NCBI GenBank assembly: GCA_903865935.1
Contig: CAIPLT010000002.1
Coordinates: forward strand, 1 to 64,000
Source: Caldifarciminota bacterium
GTDB taxonomy: Bacteria; Hydrothermota; Tepidihabitantia; Tepidihabitantales; CAIPLT01
Direction of reading: 5' to 3'
DNA length: 64,000 nucleotides
Under the pieces are notes generated by a model. That model searched no databases and was not told where the DNA came from. It was given only the letters and a program-made list of their open reading frames with translations. How positions within the stretch are numbered: position 1 is the stretch's first letter; each line of letters starts with the position of its first letter. A program made the position numbers and the translations under genes. Shown here piece after piece: positions 44,233 through 53,521 of this stretch.

Positions 44233-45627
44233 ATGAATAATCCGGATATTTTCATAATCGGTGCAGGACCTGGCGGATATGTTGCAGCAATCAGAGCAGC
44301 ACAATTTGGTAAAAAAGTATTAATAGTTGATCAAGATTTAATCGGTGGTGTCTGCTTAAACCGAGGATGTATTCCGACAAAATCATTGCTCCATTATACC
44401 GCGATTTTCTCAGAAATAAACAATGTCAGCCGAGCCGGTATTAAGTTTAATAAACCAGAAATTGATTTCAAAACATTCAATCAGCAAATACAGAATATCA
44501 CATTACACTTGAGAAAAGGAATTGAATTCCTTTTTCGGACTTATGGAATAGAATATTTATCGGCAAAAGCAAGATTTGTCAATAATAATGATGTATCATT
44601 GATTTTATCTGACCAGACGGAACAAATCATTACGCCGAATATTATTGTAATTGCAACCGGCTCAAAACAATCGATTATACCTGGATTGGAACCTGACCAG
44701 AAAAGTATCATAACCTCGGATGAAGCTTTAATAATTAATCAAATGCCTTCAAATCTAATGATAATTGGTGCAGGGGCGATCGGACTCGAATTTGCAACTA
44801 TCTACCAAAGACTTGGCAGTAAAGTTACAATTATTGAAATAATGGACCAAATTTTACCCGGCACTGATACTGAAACAGCAAAACAACTGATGAATATAAT
44901 GAAAAAGCGCGGCATCGATATCAAACTTAAAACAAAGGTATTAAAAATTACCCAAGACAGTAAAATCAAAGTGTTGCTACAAACCGAAACTCAGGAATTA
45001 GTTGCGGATACAGATAAAATATTGGTTTCTGTCGGCCGTGTTCCAAACACGGATAATTTAGGACTTGAAAATACAAATATTCATTTGACTGATAAAAAGT
45101 TCATCAAAGTTAATGATAATTATGAAACAACACAAAAAAATATCTATGCGATCGGTGATGTGATAGGGCAACCGCTTTTAGCTCATAAAGCGATGGCGCA
45201 GGGTGTTTATATCGCTGAAAAAATCGCAGGTGAAAAAAATGAAAAAGTTTCAAATGTAATTCCTAATTGTATTTATACTGAACCAGAACTCGCATCAGTT
45301 GGTTTATCTGAAGAACAGGCAAAATCAATGAATTACGACATTATCATTAGCCACTTTCCCCTATCGGCAATTGGTCGGACACATACATTAGGACAAATTG
45401 ACGGTTTAATAAAAGTTATTGCAGATAAAAAAACTGACCAGATATTAGGTTTTCATATTCTCGCACCGGATGCATCCATTCTTATCAATGAAATTACATT
45501 AGCAATGAACTCACGACTTAAGCTCACGAGTATTATTAATACAATACATCCTCACCCGACCTTATCTGAAGCAATTCAGGAAGCATGCGCCGCTGTATAT
45601 AAAAAAGCGATACATATCAAGCAGTGA
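44233..45627 (+). CDS. lpdA: Dihydrolipoyl dehydrogenase
   Basis: The 464-residue flavoenzyme has an FAD motif GAGPGGYVAAIRAA, redox disulfide GGVCLNRGCIPTKSLLH, NAD motif IGAGAIGLEFATIY, and the C-terminal interface HPHPTLSEAIQEA with the catalytic His. It reoxidises dihydrolipoamide in 2-oxoacid dehydrogenases or the glycine cleavage system. No E1/E2 or gcv genes are in the window; lipB overlaps it. Confidence 0.95.
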   Translation: MNNPDIFIIGAGPGGYVAAIRAAQFGKKVLIVDQDLIGGVCLNRGCIPTKSLLHYTAIFSEINNVSRAGIKFNKPEIDFKTFNQQIQNITLHLRKGIEFLFRTYGIEYLSAKARFVNNNDVSLILSDQTEQIITPNIIVIATGSKQSIIPGLEPDQKSIITSDEALIINQMPSNLMIIGAGAIGLEFATIYQRLGSKVTIIEIMDQILPGTDTETAKQLMNIMKKRGIDIKLKTKVLKITQDSKIKVLLQTETQELVADTDKILVSVGRVPNTDNLGLENTNIHLTDKKFIKVNDNYETTQKNIYAIGDVIGQPLLAHKAMAQGVYIAEKIAGEKNEKVSNVIPNCIYTEPELASVGLSEEQAKSMNYDIIISHFPLSAIGRTHTLGQIDGLIKVIADKKTDQILGFHILAPDASILINEITLAMNSRLKLTSIINTIHPHPTLSEAIQEACAAVYKKAIHIKQ

Positions 45628-46265
45628 GCCAGGCGAACCTGAGTTTTCTTGACTTAGGGCAAATAGAATATTCTCAAGCATTATCCAAACAAAAAGAAAT
45701 ATGGCAAAAACGGGTTAATGAAGAGATTCCTGATACTTTAATCTTTGCTGAGCATCCAGCGGTGTTTACGATTGGTAAACATGGTAAAGAAAATAATTTA
45801 TTAACACATTTTTCTTTACTTAAAGAAAAAAAAATCGATTTATTTCGTATTGAGCGCGGTGGTGACATTACATTTCACGGACCAGGACAAATTGTCGGTT
45901 ATCCGATTTTTAAGATAAGACAGCCGTTAGTTGGTATAAAGCGTTTTGTCAATGACTTTGAACAAATTTTGATTAATACTTTATCAAAGTTTGGTATTTC
46001 AGCAAGCATCAAACCAGGAAATATCGGGGTCTGGGTTAAAGATGAAAAAATCGCTTCTTTAGGTATTGCGATTGCCAAGCGTGTCTCATTTCACGGTTTT
46101 GCTCTGAATGTTTCAACTGATTTATCTTATTTTAATATGATAAATCCCTGCGGAAACAAAAAGATTAAAATGACATCGATGGAAAAAGTGCTGCTAAAAA
46201 ATGTCTCAATGAATCTGGTTAAAATTGAAATAGAAAGACAATTTATAAAATATTTTAATTTCTAA
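45624..46265 (+). CDS. lipB: Octanoyltransferase LipB
   Basis: The 213-residue protein moves octanoyl groups from acyl carrier protein to lipoyl domains. Signatures are EHPAVFTIGKHGK, RIERGGDITFHGPGQIVGYPIF and a catalytic Cys in MINPCGNKKIKMTSM. GTG 45624 overlaps the lpdA stop, so lipoate synthesis and lipoamide use are coupled. lipA is not present. Confidence 0.94.
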   Translation: MSQANLSFLDLGQIEYSQALSKQKEIWQKRVNEEIPDTLIFAEHPAVFTIGKHGKENNLLTHFSLLKEKKIDLFRIERGGDITFHGPGQIVGYPIFKIRQPLVGIKRFVNDFEQILINTLSKFGISASIKPGNIGVWVKDEKIASLGIAIAKRVSFHGFALNVSTDLSYFNMINPCGNKKIKMTSMEKVLLKNVSMNLVKIEIERQFIKYFNF

Positions 46266-47253
46266 TATAGAATAAAACCTGATTTGATTTACAAATATTC
46301 CCAAAATTATCCATGATAATTGCCTGCCAGAAATATTGCGGAAAATATTCAGGTGTATTGATTAAGACGTTAATCGAAGTATCAACAATTGTATATACTC
46401 GATAGATTGATTGTAGAGAAAAACCGCTCAACCCATAGATTTCAACCCCGTACGTAAAAGGATAAGACAGATTTAAACTGTGCCAGATACATGTAAAACT
46501 ATTATAGACCGAATCCTCAAATGGTTCAATCTGCTCGGGTGCATCATATATTATGCGGTTTAACCGGGTGGGTGCGGATAATGTTCGTAGTCCGGATATG
46601 CTTATTACTTCAAAATAACAATCAACGCCGATCAATCCTTCCAATGATGCGCTGGGAAAAGACTCAGCCGGCATAGTTTTACGATAAATACTGCCCGGAT
46701 AATAATCCAGATCGATTGTATCGCCCAGTGAAGAGATCAAAACATACACGCTTTCAATATCACCCGGACCATCGGCGTCAGTTATTTTTGTAACAAATAT
46801 TGCGCTGTATAAATCACCGGGAAAAAGCAACTGCTCGTGAATTGAGATAATCGATTCGGTTTCAAATTGCGGTATCGCATCTAAAGTAAAATTAACTGTA
46901 TCAGTTTTTTTATAGCCAAGCGCCAAAGGTTTTTGATTATCGGCATAACCTGATTTCACTGCTTTAAAGATTGCCGAGTCACCCTGGTCAAACGAATAGT
47001 AATACTCAATTATATAATTGCCATTTGAATCACTCTCGGTTGAAATTACCTTGGTAATATCAATAAAATCTAAAGCAATCTGGGTGTTGCTAATCGGATT
47101 TCCGACCTTGGTCATTACCCGTCCGATGATCTGGCTATAACTCAAATGCGGTGATTTTGGGTCATAAGGATTATCGTGTTCTGGTTCGCAGTCTAAAATA
47201 ACAAGAACTAAAAATAATATCAGAGCAGGGATAAATAATTTGGCTTTCACCAC
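46255..47253 (-). CDS. Lipoprotein with carboxypeptidase-regulatory-like domain
   Basis: The 332-residue protein has a signal ending ILDC and the linker CEPEHDNPYDPKSP, a motif common on envelope lipoproteins of uncultured diderms. A domain at about 40-118 (IIGRVMTKVGNPISNTQIALD...GNYIIEYYY) resembles carboxypeptidase regulatory-like/CNA-B folds. The remainder is beta rich and unassigned. The start is GTG 47253 from a leaderless promoter. It overlaps lipB by 11 bases at the convergent ends. Confidence 0.75.
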   Translation of the reverse strand: MVKAKLFIPALILFLVLVILDCEPEHDNPYDPKSPHLSYSQIIGRVMTKVGNPISNTQIALDFIDITKVISTESDSNGNYIIEYYYSFDQGDSAIFKAVKSGYADNQKPLALGYKKTDTVNFTLDAIPQFETESIISIHEQLLFPGDLYSAIFVTKITDADGPGDIESVYVLISSLGDTIDLDYYPGSIYRKTMPAESFPSASLEGLIGVDCYFEVISISGLRTLSAPTRLNRIIYDAPEQIEPFEDSVYNSFTCIWHSLNLSYPFTYGVEIYGLSGFSLQSIYRVYTIVDTSINVLINTPEYFPQYFWQAIIMDNFGNICKSNQVLFYIRN

Positions 47254-47259
47254 AGTTAG

Positions 47260-47287
47260 ATTTTAGTAATAATCAGCATAGTGTCAA
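47260..47287 (-). promoter_or_regulatory. Predicted promoter of the lipoprotein gene, leaderless
   Basis: On the minus strand TTGACA (47287-47282), 16 bases and TAAAAT (47265-47260) are followed by 6 bases and GTG. No SD is present. Confidence 0.7.
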
Positions 47288-47290
47288 TAA

Positions 47291-48058
47291 TTATTCTCGA
47301 TAGCCGACGATTGCCAGATTTCGTTTATTTACATCTTTTCTGCGTGATGAAAACAGCAGGTCTTTTTCGCAGAATGAGCATAAATCGATGATTCCCTTAT
47401 TTCTCAAACCCGTGTTTTCCAGTATTTTTTGATTTATTAGTTTTAAGTTAAGATAAGATTTATTGTCCTGTTCTATTAACGCGTTCCGAATATTTCTTGC
47501 TCTGGTAAACTCACTAAACACGTGAGCCAAATCACTGTTAATCTCATAACAGCATTGCCCGATTGATGGTCCGAACGCAAAGCTTATGTCAATTGGTTTT
47601 AGATTAAACCTTGCCCGCATATTTAAAATCATTTTCTTGCTGATTTCCTGCAATGTTCCTTTCCATCCGCTGTGGACAATCCCGATGATTTTTTTAGTCT
47701 GGTTAAACAAAAATATCGGCAGGCAATCCGCTATTCTAACCCCCATAAAAATATTTGCCTTGTCAGTATATAAGCCGTCACCATCCAGACTGTAATTAAA
47801 CTTGAAATCTTCCGGCATATAATAAGAACGGTCAGAATGAGTCTGTTTTAAGATATTCACCTGCTTAATGCCAAAGATTCTTTGAACCTGTTTTAAATTA
47901 TCTTGAAGTAGTTCTGGATTTTCTGATGGAAAACTGAGCCCACCGACACTGGTGATAACAATACACTGTAATTTCTCAAGTTCAAGCCTGAGCTGAAAAT
48001 ATTTAATGCCGTCTTTTTCTTTCAATTCCCAGTTGTTTAATTGTTCAATTTTATTCAT
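47291..48058 (-). CDS. pgeF: Laccase-domain purine nucleosidase/PgeF-like protein
   Basis: The 255-residue protein matches the YfiH/PgeF (laccase-domain) family. Its zinc ligands lie in LKQTHSDR, RIADCLPIFL and IVHSGWKGTLQEIS, and GPSIGQCCYEI follows. Family members act on purine nucleosides and proofread peptidoglycan precursors. It follows recJ by five bases. Confidence 0.9.
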   Translation of the reverse strand: MNKIEQLNNWELKEKDGIKYFQLRLELEKLQCIVITSVGGLSFPSENPELLQDNLKQVQRIFGIKQVNILKQTHSDRSYYMPEDFKFNYSLDGDGLYTDKANIFMGVRIADCLPIFLFNQTKKIIGIVHSGWKGTLQEISKKMILNMRARFNLKPIDISFAFGPSIGQCCYEINSDLAHVFSEFTRARNIRNALIEQDNKSYLNLKLINQKILENTGLRNKGIIDLCSFCEKDLLFSSRRKDVNKRNLAIVGYRE

Positions 48059-48063
48059 TTATG

Positions 48064-49803
48064 TCACCTGATTTTTAAATCACGTACAACCAGTTGCAGT
48101 TTTGTCTTACCCATAAAACTATGTTCGTCAAAAGTATAGCAAATGTCAAGATGGTCTTCCTTACCCTTTTCCAGTTTCAGTATCTCTTCACTCCGCCCAA
48201 AAGCAATTGCTTCAAAAACCTTGTCTTTATTTTCCCGTACCTTGAATTTCAGATGGTCTTTGCCGACGACTCTTGGAAATCCGACTATTTCCAGTTTATC
48301 AGTGGTAAATGTCGGGCAGGGATTTTCCTGACCGAACGGCTCAAATTGTTTCATTATTTCAAGCAGGTTATCCGTAATCTCGTGCAAGGAAAGTCGGGCA
48401 TCAATGTGTAATTTGCGTTGCATCAAATCCGGGCTTAGATTTTCCTGCGCGTATTCTTGCATCTTCTGCGAAAAGACTTCTATGCCGTCTTTGGGCAATA
48501 AAACTCCGCAAGCATATTTATGACCTCCAAAACCCAAAAGACATTCCTGACAATATTTCAAAGCATGATAAATATTAAATCCCGGAATGCTTCGTCCTGA
48601 ACCTTTGGCTGAGTCTTCTTTTATTGACAATAAAATAGCCGGTCTGAAATAGCGATCAGCAATTCTTGATGCGACAATGCCGACCACGCCTTCATGCCAG
48701 TTTTTACTGCCCAAGACTAATATTTTATTATTTATCAAATCTGTCTCATCAATCAACTTAACCGCATCATTTAAAATCTCGGTCTCTAGAGCCTGACGCT
48801 GGGCATTCTGCTGATTTAGTTCTTTCGCAATAACATCCGCTTCTGCCTGATCGTCAGTAATCAGCATCCGCACAACCTTTTCAGCACCGGATAACCGACC
48901 TGAAGCATTAATCCGCGGACCGATAATAAACCCGATATCATAAGGGGTTACCTCTTTTTTTAATAAACCGGTTATTTTTAATAATGACTGCAAACCGATT
49001 TTATTGGTTCGGGTAATCTGCTTTAATCCAAACTTGGCAAGTACGCGGTTCTCGTCAATCAATGGCACGATATCTGCGATTGTGCCTAAGGCAACTAAGT
49101 CCAGATGTTCGGCTAAAGCTTCTTTGGGATGATTCAGCGCAGAAAATAACGCCCAAGCTAATTTAAAGACCACTCCGACACCGGATAAGTCAGAGAATGG
49201 ATATTGTAAATCAGTCCGTTTGGGGTTAATTATTGCGAGCGCATTGGGTAAAATATCTTTAGTTTCGTGATGGTCGCAAACGATAACATCAATACTCAGC
49301 TGGTTTGCCTGTTCAATTTCGACAAAATCGGTGGTTCCGCAGTCAACTGTGATTATCAGATGAAATCCCTGTGATTTAGCATATAAAATACCAGTTTCAG
49401 AAAGACCATAACCTTCTCTTTGGCGGTGCGGAATATAAAAAGAGACAGTTGCTCCGAGCGTGCGCAGGGTTCTTATTAACAAGGATGTGCTGGTAACACC
49501 ATCAACATCATAATCACCGTAGATTAATATCGGTTCTTTGCTTTCAATCGCTTTGATAATACGGCTGACCGCTTTTTCCATGTCAGGCAGTAATTTTGGC
49601 TGATATAGTTGAGCTAAAGAAGGTTTTAAAAAATCTTCAATTGCCTTGACGGTTGTATAACCGCGCTGGAAAAGAATTGAGACGATAAATTTCGGCAGGT
49701 TCAGAGCCGATGCAATTTCTGTAATATCAGGACTTAAAGTTTGTGGTTCATTAATAATCCAATTGTACGAATTATTTATCCGCGTCGAATTACTATTTCT
49801 CAT
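48064..49803 (-). CDS. recJ: Single-stranded-DNA exonuclease RecJ
   Basis: The 579-residue protein has the RecJ DHH and DHHA1 domains: LIYGDYDVDGVTSTSLL, VDCGT, VCDHHETKDILPNALAIINPK, SGVGVVFKLAW and GRINASGRLSGAEKVV-like sequence (GPRINASGRLSGAEK). It degrades 5'-ended single strands in repair and recombination. The frame is open to 49908, but those 35 codons read through an inverted repeat and a promoter, so ATG 49803 is chosen. pgeF follows. Confidence 0.93.
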   Translation of the reverse strand: MRNSNSTRINNSYNWIINEPQTLSPDITEIASALNLPKFIVSILFQRGYTTVKAIEDFLKPSLAQLYQPKLLPDMEKAVSRIIKAIESKEPILIYGDYDVDGVTSTSLLIRTLRTLGATVSFYIPHRQREGYGLSETGILYAKSQGFHLIITVDCGTTDFVEIEQANQLSIDVIVCDHHETKDILPNALAIINPKRTDLQYPFSDLSGVGVVFKLAWALFSALNHPKEALAEHLDLVALGTIADIVPLIDENRVLAKFGLKQITRTNKIGLQSLLKITGLLKKEVTPYDIGFIIGPRINASGRLSGAEKVVRMLITDDQAEADVIAKELNQQNAQRQALETEILNDAVKLIDETDLINNKILVLGSKNWHEGVVGIVASRIADRYFRPAILLSIKEDSAKGSGRSIPGFNIYHALKYCQECLLGFGGHKYACGVLLPKDGIEVFSQKMQEYAQENLSPDLMQRKLHIDARLSLHEITDNLLEIMKQFEPFGQENPCPTFTTDKLEIVGFPRVVGKDHLKFKVRENKDKVFEAIAFGRSEEILKLEKGKEDHLDICYTFDEHSFMGKTKLQLVVRDLKIR

Positions 49804-49812
49804 TCGATATTC

Positions 49813-49841
49813 AATATAACTACAAAACGACTTATCGTCAA
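49813..49841 (-). promoter_or_regulatory. Predicted promoter of recJ, near-leaderless
   Basis: On the minus strand TTGACG (49841-49836), 17 bases and TATATT (49818-49813) lie 9 bases before ATG 49803. Confidence 0.55.
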
Positions 49842-49854
49842 CTGAAAAAGAATA

Positions 49855-49936
49855 ACCACGAAAACACGAAAACCCACGAAGAACACGAAAACCATTATAT
49901 TCTTTCATGCTTTCTCTTATTTCGTGCTTTCGTGGT
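49855..49936. repeat. CACGAAA-type inverted repeat upstream of recJ
   Basis: ACCACGAAAACACGAAA (49855-49871) is mirrored by TTTCGTGCTTTCGTGGT (49920-49936) with 16 of 17 positions matching, and more CACGAA copies lie in the loop. It resembles the 'cacgaa...cacgaa' intergenic repeats of many bacteria and could be a MITE-like element. Confidence 0.7.
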
Positions 49937-49959
49937 AATTTTTGAAAAGTTAAAAATAA

Positions 49960-50184
49960 CTCTTGACAAAATTCGTATGAGCACGGAAAGGGTGCGGGGT
50001 ATATCTGACTACCCCATTATTCCCTCCATTGATTAGCAGGTCTAAAACTACTTCATTTATCTTATCTAAGTTATTATTACTTAAATTACTTATGCTTTTA
50101 CCTATATCTCGACCTTGAACCCGATTAAAAAGGCCGTCTTCTACCCTATCTTTCACACCATTTATCACTCAGTTTATCACCATA
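49960..50184 (-). repeat. Dispersed degenerate repeat, copy B
   Basis: It is homologous to 33390-33622, with a shared TTGACAAAATTCGTA (49973-49987) and a 20-base identity at 50091-50110. Its minus strand is open from GTG 50168 through the repeat (LFNRVQGRDIGKSISNLSNN, INEVVLDLLINGGN, PFRAHTNFVK). Upstream of that GTG the same frame has a stop after repeated LINGLIDMVIN-like sequence. I treat it as decayed coding sequence or a repeat, not as a gene. The rest of the gap to 50275 is AT-rich with nothing seen. Confidence 0.75.
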
Positions 50185-50275
50185 TCTATCAGACCATTTA
50201 TCAGATAACCCATCAGATTATTTACTACTAGGCTAAAAAAATGCTATTTAAAAATTTGACAATAAAATTTTTCTC

Positions 50276-50303
50276 TTGACTTACTTAATATTCTATATAT
50301 CTT
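50276..50303 (+). promoter_or_regulatory. Predicted promoter of pyrG, leaderless
   Basis: TTGACT (50276-50281), 16 bases and TATCTT (50298-50303) are followed by 5 bases and ATG 50309. No SD is present. Confidence 0.6.
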
Positions 50304-50308
50304 AAAGT

Positions 50309-51928
50309 ATGGCTAAGTATATATTTGTGACGGGTGGTGTCGTTTCATCATTAGGCAAAGGGATTGCGACTGCATCAATTGGGCTACTCCTGAAGAGCCG
50401 TGGGATGAAAGTGACTCTGCAGAAGTTCGACCCCTATATTAATGTTGACCCTGGCACAATGAGCCCGTTTCAGCATGGCGAAGTATTTGTCACTGAAGAT
50501 GGTGCGGAAACTGATTTGGATTTAGGTCACTATGAGCGGTTTATCAATGAAAATCTGACTCGAAATCATAATTTAACTACCGGACAAATATATAATTCTG
50601 TGATTGAAAAAGAGCGTAAAGGCGTATTTTTAGGCGGGACAATTCAGGTTGTTCCGCATATCACCAATGAAATTAAAGACCGTATACGAAAATTTGCAAA
50701 TAGTGTTGATGTTATTATTACAGAGATTGGCGGGACGGTCGGCGATATCGAAAGTCTGCCCTTTTTGGAAGCAGCCCGTCAGATGCAGATTGAAGAAGGC
50801 AGAAATAATGTTATCTATATTCATCTCACTTTAGTGCCATTTATTGAGACTTCATTGGAATATAAGACTAAACCGACCCAGCATTCAGTTAAAGAGTTGC
50901 AAAGTCTCGGTATACAGCCCGATATTATCCTATGCCGTACAAAACTGCCTTTACCGCAGGACTCAAAAGATAAAATTGCCTTGTTCTGTAATGTGCCGAA
51001 ACAAGCGGTGATTGAAGCAATTGATGTTGCTGATATCTACGAAGTGCCTTTGTTATTTGCCAAGCAGGGATTAGACCGCTTGATTGTTAATTTATTGCAC
51101 ATAAAAAATATTGTACCAAAACCTAAATTGGTGAATTGGGAAAATTATATTTATAAAAGCAAGCATCCGGAAGTAAAAATTCCGATCGGGATATGCGGTA
51201 AATATGCCAAATTACGCGACTCGTATAAAAGTGTGATTGAGGCGACCTATCATGCCGCAACCAATTTAAATGTCAAAGCGGATTTGCATTGGATAGAATC
51301 GGAAACGGTCAATTCCGATTGTGTCAAAGAAAAACTGGCGGGTCTTGCCGGCATAATAATTCCCGGCGGGTTTGGGGTGCGGGGAATTGAAGGTAAAATT
51401 GCAACCATTGAATATTTTCGTAAAAATAAGATTCCATTCTTGGGTTTGTGTATCGGTTTACAGTGCGCGGTAATAGAATTTGCCCGGGATGAATGCGGGA
51501 TGGCCGAAGCTAATTCAACCGAATTTAACCCTAAGACAAAATATCCGGTAATTTATCTGTTACCTGCCCAGCGCGGAAAAAGAAAAAAAGGCGGGACCAT
51601 GAGGCTTGGTAAATATCCAACCAGCATAAAGAAAAATACGATAGCTTATGAGTGTTACGAGAAATCAATAATCTGGGAACGCCACCGCCATCGCTACGAA
51701 GTTAATAACCGTTTTATTTCGGTTCTACAAAAACATGGTCTGGTTGTCAGCGGTATTTATGAAAAAGACAAGCTGGTCGAGATAATCGAGCTGAAAAATC
51801 ATCCGTTCTTTCTGGCAACTCAATTTCATCCTGAATTCACATCAAGACCGCTCAGGCCAAATCCGTTATTTACCGGTTTTGTTAAAGCAGTCAAAGCATA
51901 CGCACAGAAGTCTAACCTGTACACCTAA
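50309..51928 (+). CDS. pyrG: CTP synthase
   Basis: The 539-residue enzyme makes CTP from UTP, ATP and glutamine. The N-terminal synthetase domain starts KYIFVTGGVVSSLGKGIA and has DPYINVDPGTMSPFQHGEVFVT; the glutamine amidotransferase domain (about 295-535) has the Cys nucleophile in FLGLCIGLQCAVIE and the QFHPEF triad segment. Its length is standard. The preceding 400 bases hold only repeats and a promoter. Confidence 0.98.
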   Translation: MAKYIFVTGGVVSSLGKGIATASIGLLLKSRGMKVTLQKFDPYINVDPGTMSPFQHGEVFVTEDGAETDLDLGHYERFINENLTRNHNLTTGQIYNSVIEKERKGVFLGGTIQVVPHITNEIKDRIRKFANSVDVIITEIGGTVGDIESLPFLEAARQMQIEEGRNNVIYIHLTLVPFIETSLEYKTKPTQHSVKELQSLGIQPDIILCRTKLPLPQDSKDKIALFCNVPKQAVIEAIDVADIYEVPLLFAKQGLDRLIVNLLHIKNIVPKPKLVNWENYIYKSKHPEVKIPIGICGKYAKLRDSYKSVIEATYHAATNLNVKADLHWIESETVNSDCVKEKLAGLAGIIIPGGFGVRGIEGKIATIEYFRKNKIPFLGLCIGLQCAVIEFARDECGMAEANSTEFNPKTKYPVIYLLPAQRGKRKKGGTMRLGKYPTSIKKNTIAYECYEKSIIWERHRHRYEVNNRFISVLQKHGLVVSGIYEKDKLVEIIELKNHPFFLATQFHPEFTSRPLRPNPLFTGFVKAVKAYAQKSNLYT

Positions 51929-51972
51929 TTTAATCCTTTTATTTACAATCTATATGTATTATAATAAATAGC

Positions 51973-52001
51973 TTGACAAATAAGAAAATGACAGCAAAAA
52001 T
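51973..52001 (+). promoter_or_regulatory. Possible promoter of the lpt-rpoN operon
   Basis: TTGACA (51973-51978) is clear. The best -10 candidate is AAAAAT (51996-52001) with 17-base spacing, which is weak. Confidence 0.35.
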
Positions 52002-52013
52002 ATTTTGAAAGGT

Positions 52014-52574
52014 ATGATAACCGAACGAAAACAGAAGAATATCAGTAAATGGTTTAGAATATCGAGATTTATCGTTGTATTTGGTTTGACTTTTACAACT
52101 GTGTGCAAAACAAAGCAACCCGTAACCAATTCTGAACCTTTACCGTCACAGATTGTTACTGACTTTAAGATGTATGAGAGTGCCAGTGGAAAGAGAATGT
52201 ATTATTTATATGCGGAAAAGGCATTTGTTTTTGAAGAACCGCAAAAGATAAATGTTATTAAGCCGTATGTTATTTTCTATAAGGAAAATGGCGCGGTAAA
52301 TTCGACTTTAAAATCTATTTCCGGCTGGGTAAATTCGAAAACCTCTGACCTGTTTGCCAAGGATTCAGTGATAGTTCAGACTTCAGACAGCACAATACTC
52401 AGAACCGATTCGCTGGTTTGGGATAATGATGATCAGATAATAACAACTGATGCCTGGGTCAAAATTGATTCAAAGCAGGGTTTAATCGAAGGACAGGGCT
52501 TGACTTCGGATGCGGGTTTGAAAAAAATTGAGATTAAAAGCAGTGTAACTGGTAAATCGCATTATGAATTTTAA
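52014..52574 (+). CDS. lptC: LPS export protein LptC-like
   Basis: The 186-residue protein has an N-terminal hydrophobic segment ending TTVCK (possible lipid anchor) and a beta-jellyroll LptC domain (about 45-180, DFKMYESASGKRMYYLYAEKAFVF...). LptC links the LptBFG pump to LptA in the periplasm. ATG 52014 is taken as start; a TTG at 52005 is in frame. It overlaps the lptA-like gene by 11 bases. Confidence 0.75.
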   Translation: MITERKQKNISKWFRISRFIVVFGLTFTTVCKTKQPVTNSEPLPSQIVTDFKMYESASGKRMYYLYAEKAFVFEEPQKINVIKPYVIFYKENGAVNSTLKSISGWVNSKTSDLFAKDSVIVQTSDSTILRTDSLVWDNDDQIITTDAWVKIDSKQGLIEGQGLTSDAGLKKIEIKSSVTGKSHYEF

Positions 52575-53520
52575 ATTGATTGCTTTTTGCTGTATGCTAT
52601 ACACTATATGCTATTTTTTATATGCTGCTGATATTTCTGCCCCTAAAATGGAGATACTCGATACTCCAGAAGGTCGTGTTACTTCATTTCCACAGGGTAT
52701 TATAATTACTGATAAAGATGCAACAATCACCGGAAAAAATGCACTTTTTTATGAACGAGATAACCGGGCAAAGATATTTGATTCTTTATTAATTACTACT
52801 CCCCAATTCAGGATTACTGCGGATACTGCATTTTATCAATTTGACGAAAAAAAGACCACGCTGAGAGGTCATGTTAAAGTCGAGTCAGAAACGTTGCTTA
52901 TCAATACTCCGGTCTTAATATTTGAACAGGGCAGAAATTTGGTTACAGCGCACGACAATGTCAATTTAAAAGAAAAACAGCAAAACCTAACCATAATTAG
53001 CCGATTTGGCCAATATAATTTTACTGATGCGATCGGTGTTGCTGACTCATCTCCAACTTTGTATATCGAGCGCAGCGAAACAACCACCGTCAATAGTAAC
53101 AAAATGATTCTTGATAATCGCAATGCACTATTTACCGCAATTGACAGCGTGTCTGTAATAACCGCTAAATCGACTTTAAAATGCGATACGCTAATATTCT
53201 TTATTAAAGAAGATTCTGGCTTGGCATTTGGTCATCCGAAAGTATTTGATAGTAAAAATCAGATTAATGGAAACACGATAAAATTCTTTTTTGCCCACGC
53301 CGATACACAGGAAAATATTCACGATAAGACGTCGCTTAGAAAAGTGAAGGTCTTACAAGCAGGGAATGCAACGTATGTAACCGATGACGGTGGGATATTG
53401 GAAGTATTCGGCGATTTCTTTTCCATCAATTACAAAGACGGAGATGTTGATTATATCACGGTTTCCAGTGACACGTTAAAAAATGTTACCGGGAAATTTA
53501 CTCCCAAAAAGGAACTCTAA
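52564..53520 (+). CDS. lptA: OstA/LptA-like periplasmic protein
   Basis: This 318-residue protein has a signal peptide (about 1-22, ending YAAD) and repeated beta-strand units of the OstA fold, for example DKDATITGKNALFYERDN and LRGHVKVESETLLINTP. It is longer than E. coli LptA (185) and may hold two jellyrolls. It would form the LPS bridge between LptC and LptD. It lies between lptC and lptB. Confidence 0.8.
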   Translation: MNFKLIAFCCMLYTICYFLYAADISAPKMEILDTPEGRVTSFPQGIIITDKDATITGKNALFYERDNRAKIFDSLLITTPQFRITADTAFYQFDEKKTTLRGHVKVESETLLINTPVLIFEQGRNLVTAHDNVNLKEKQQNLTIISRFGQYNFTDAIGVADSSPTLYIERSETTTVNSNKMILDNRNALFTAIDSVSVITAKSTLKCDTLIFFIKEDSGLAFGHPKVFDSKNQINGNTIKFFFAHADTQENIHDKTSLRKVKVLQAGNATYVTDDGGILEVFGDFFSINYKDGDVDYITVSSDTLKNVTGKFTPKKEL

Positions 53521-53521
53521 A

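Noticed and set aside
49804-49908. A 35-residue N-terminal extension of RecJ
   Set aside because: It is translated from an inverted repeat, has no RecJ similarity and contains a promoter. ATG 49803 is a better start.
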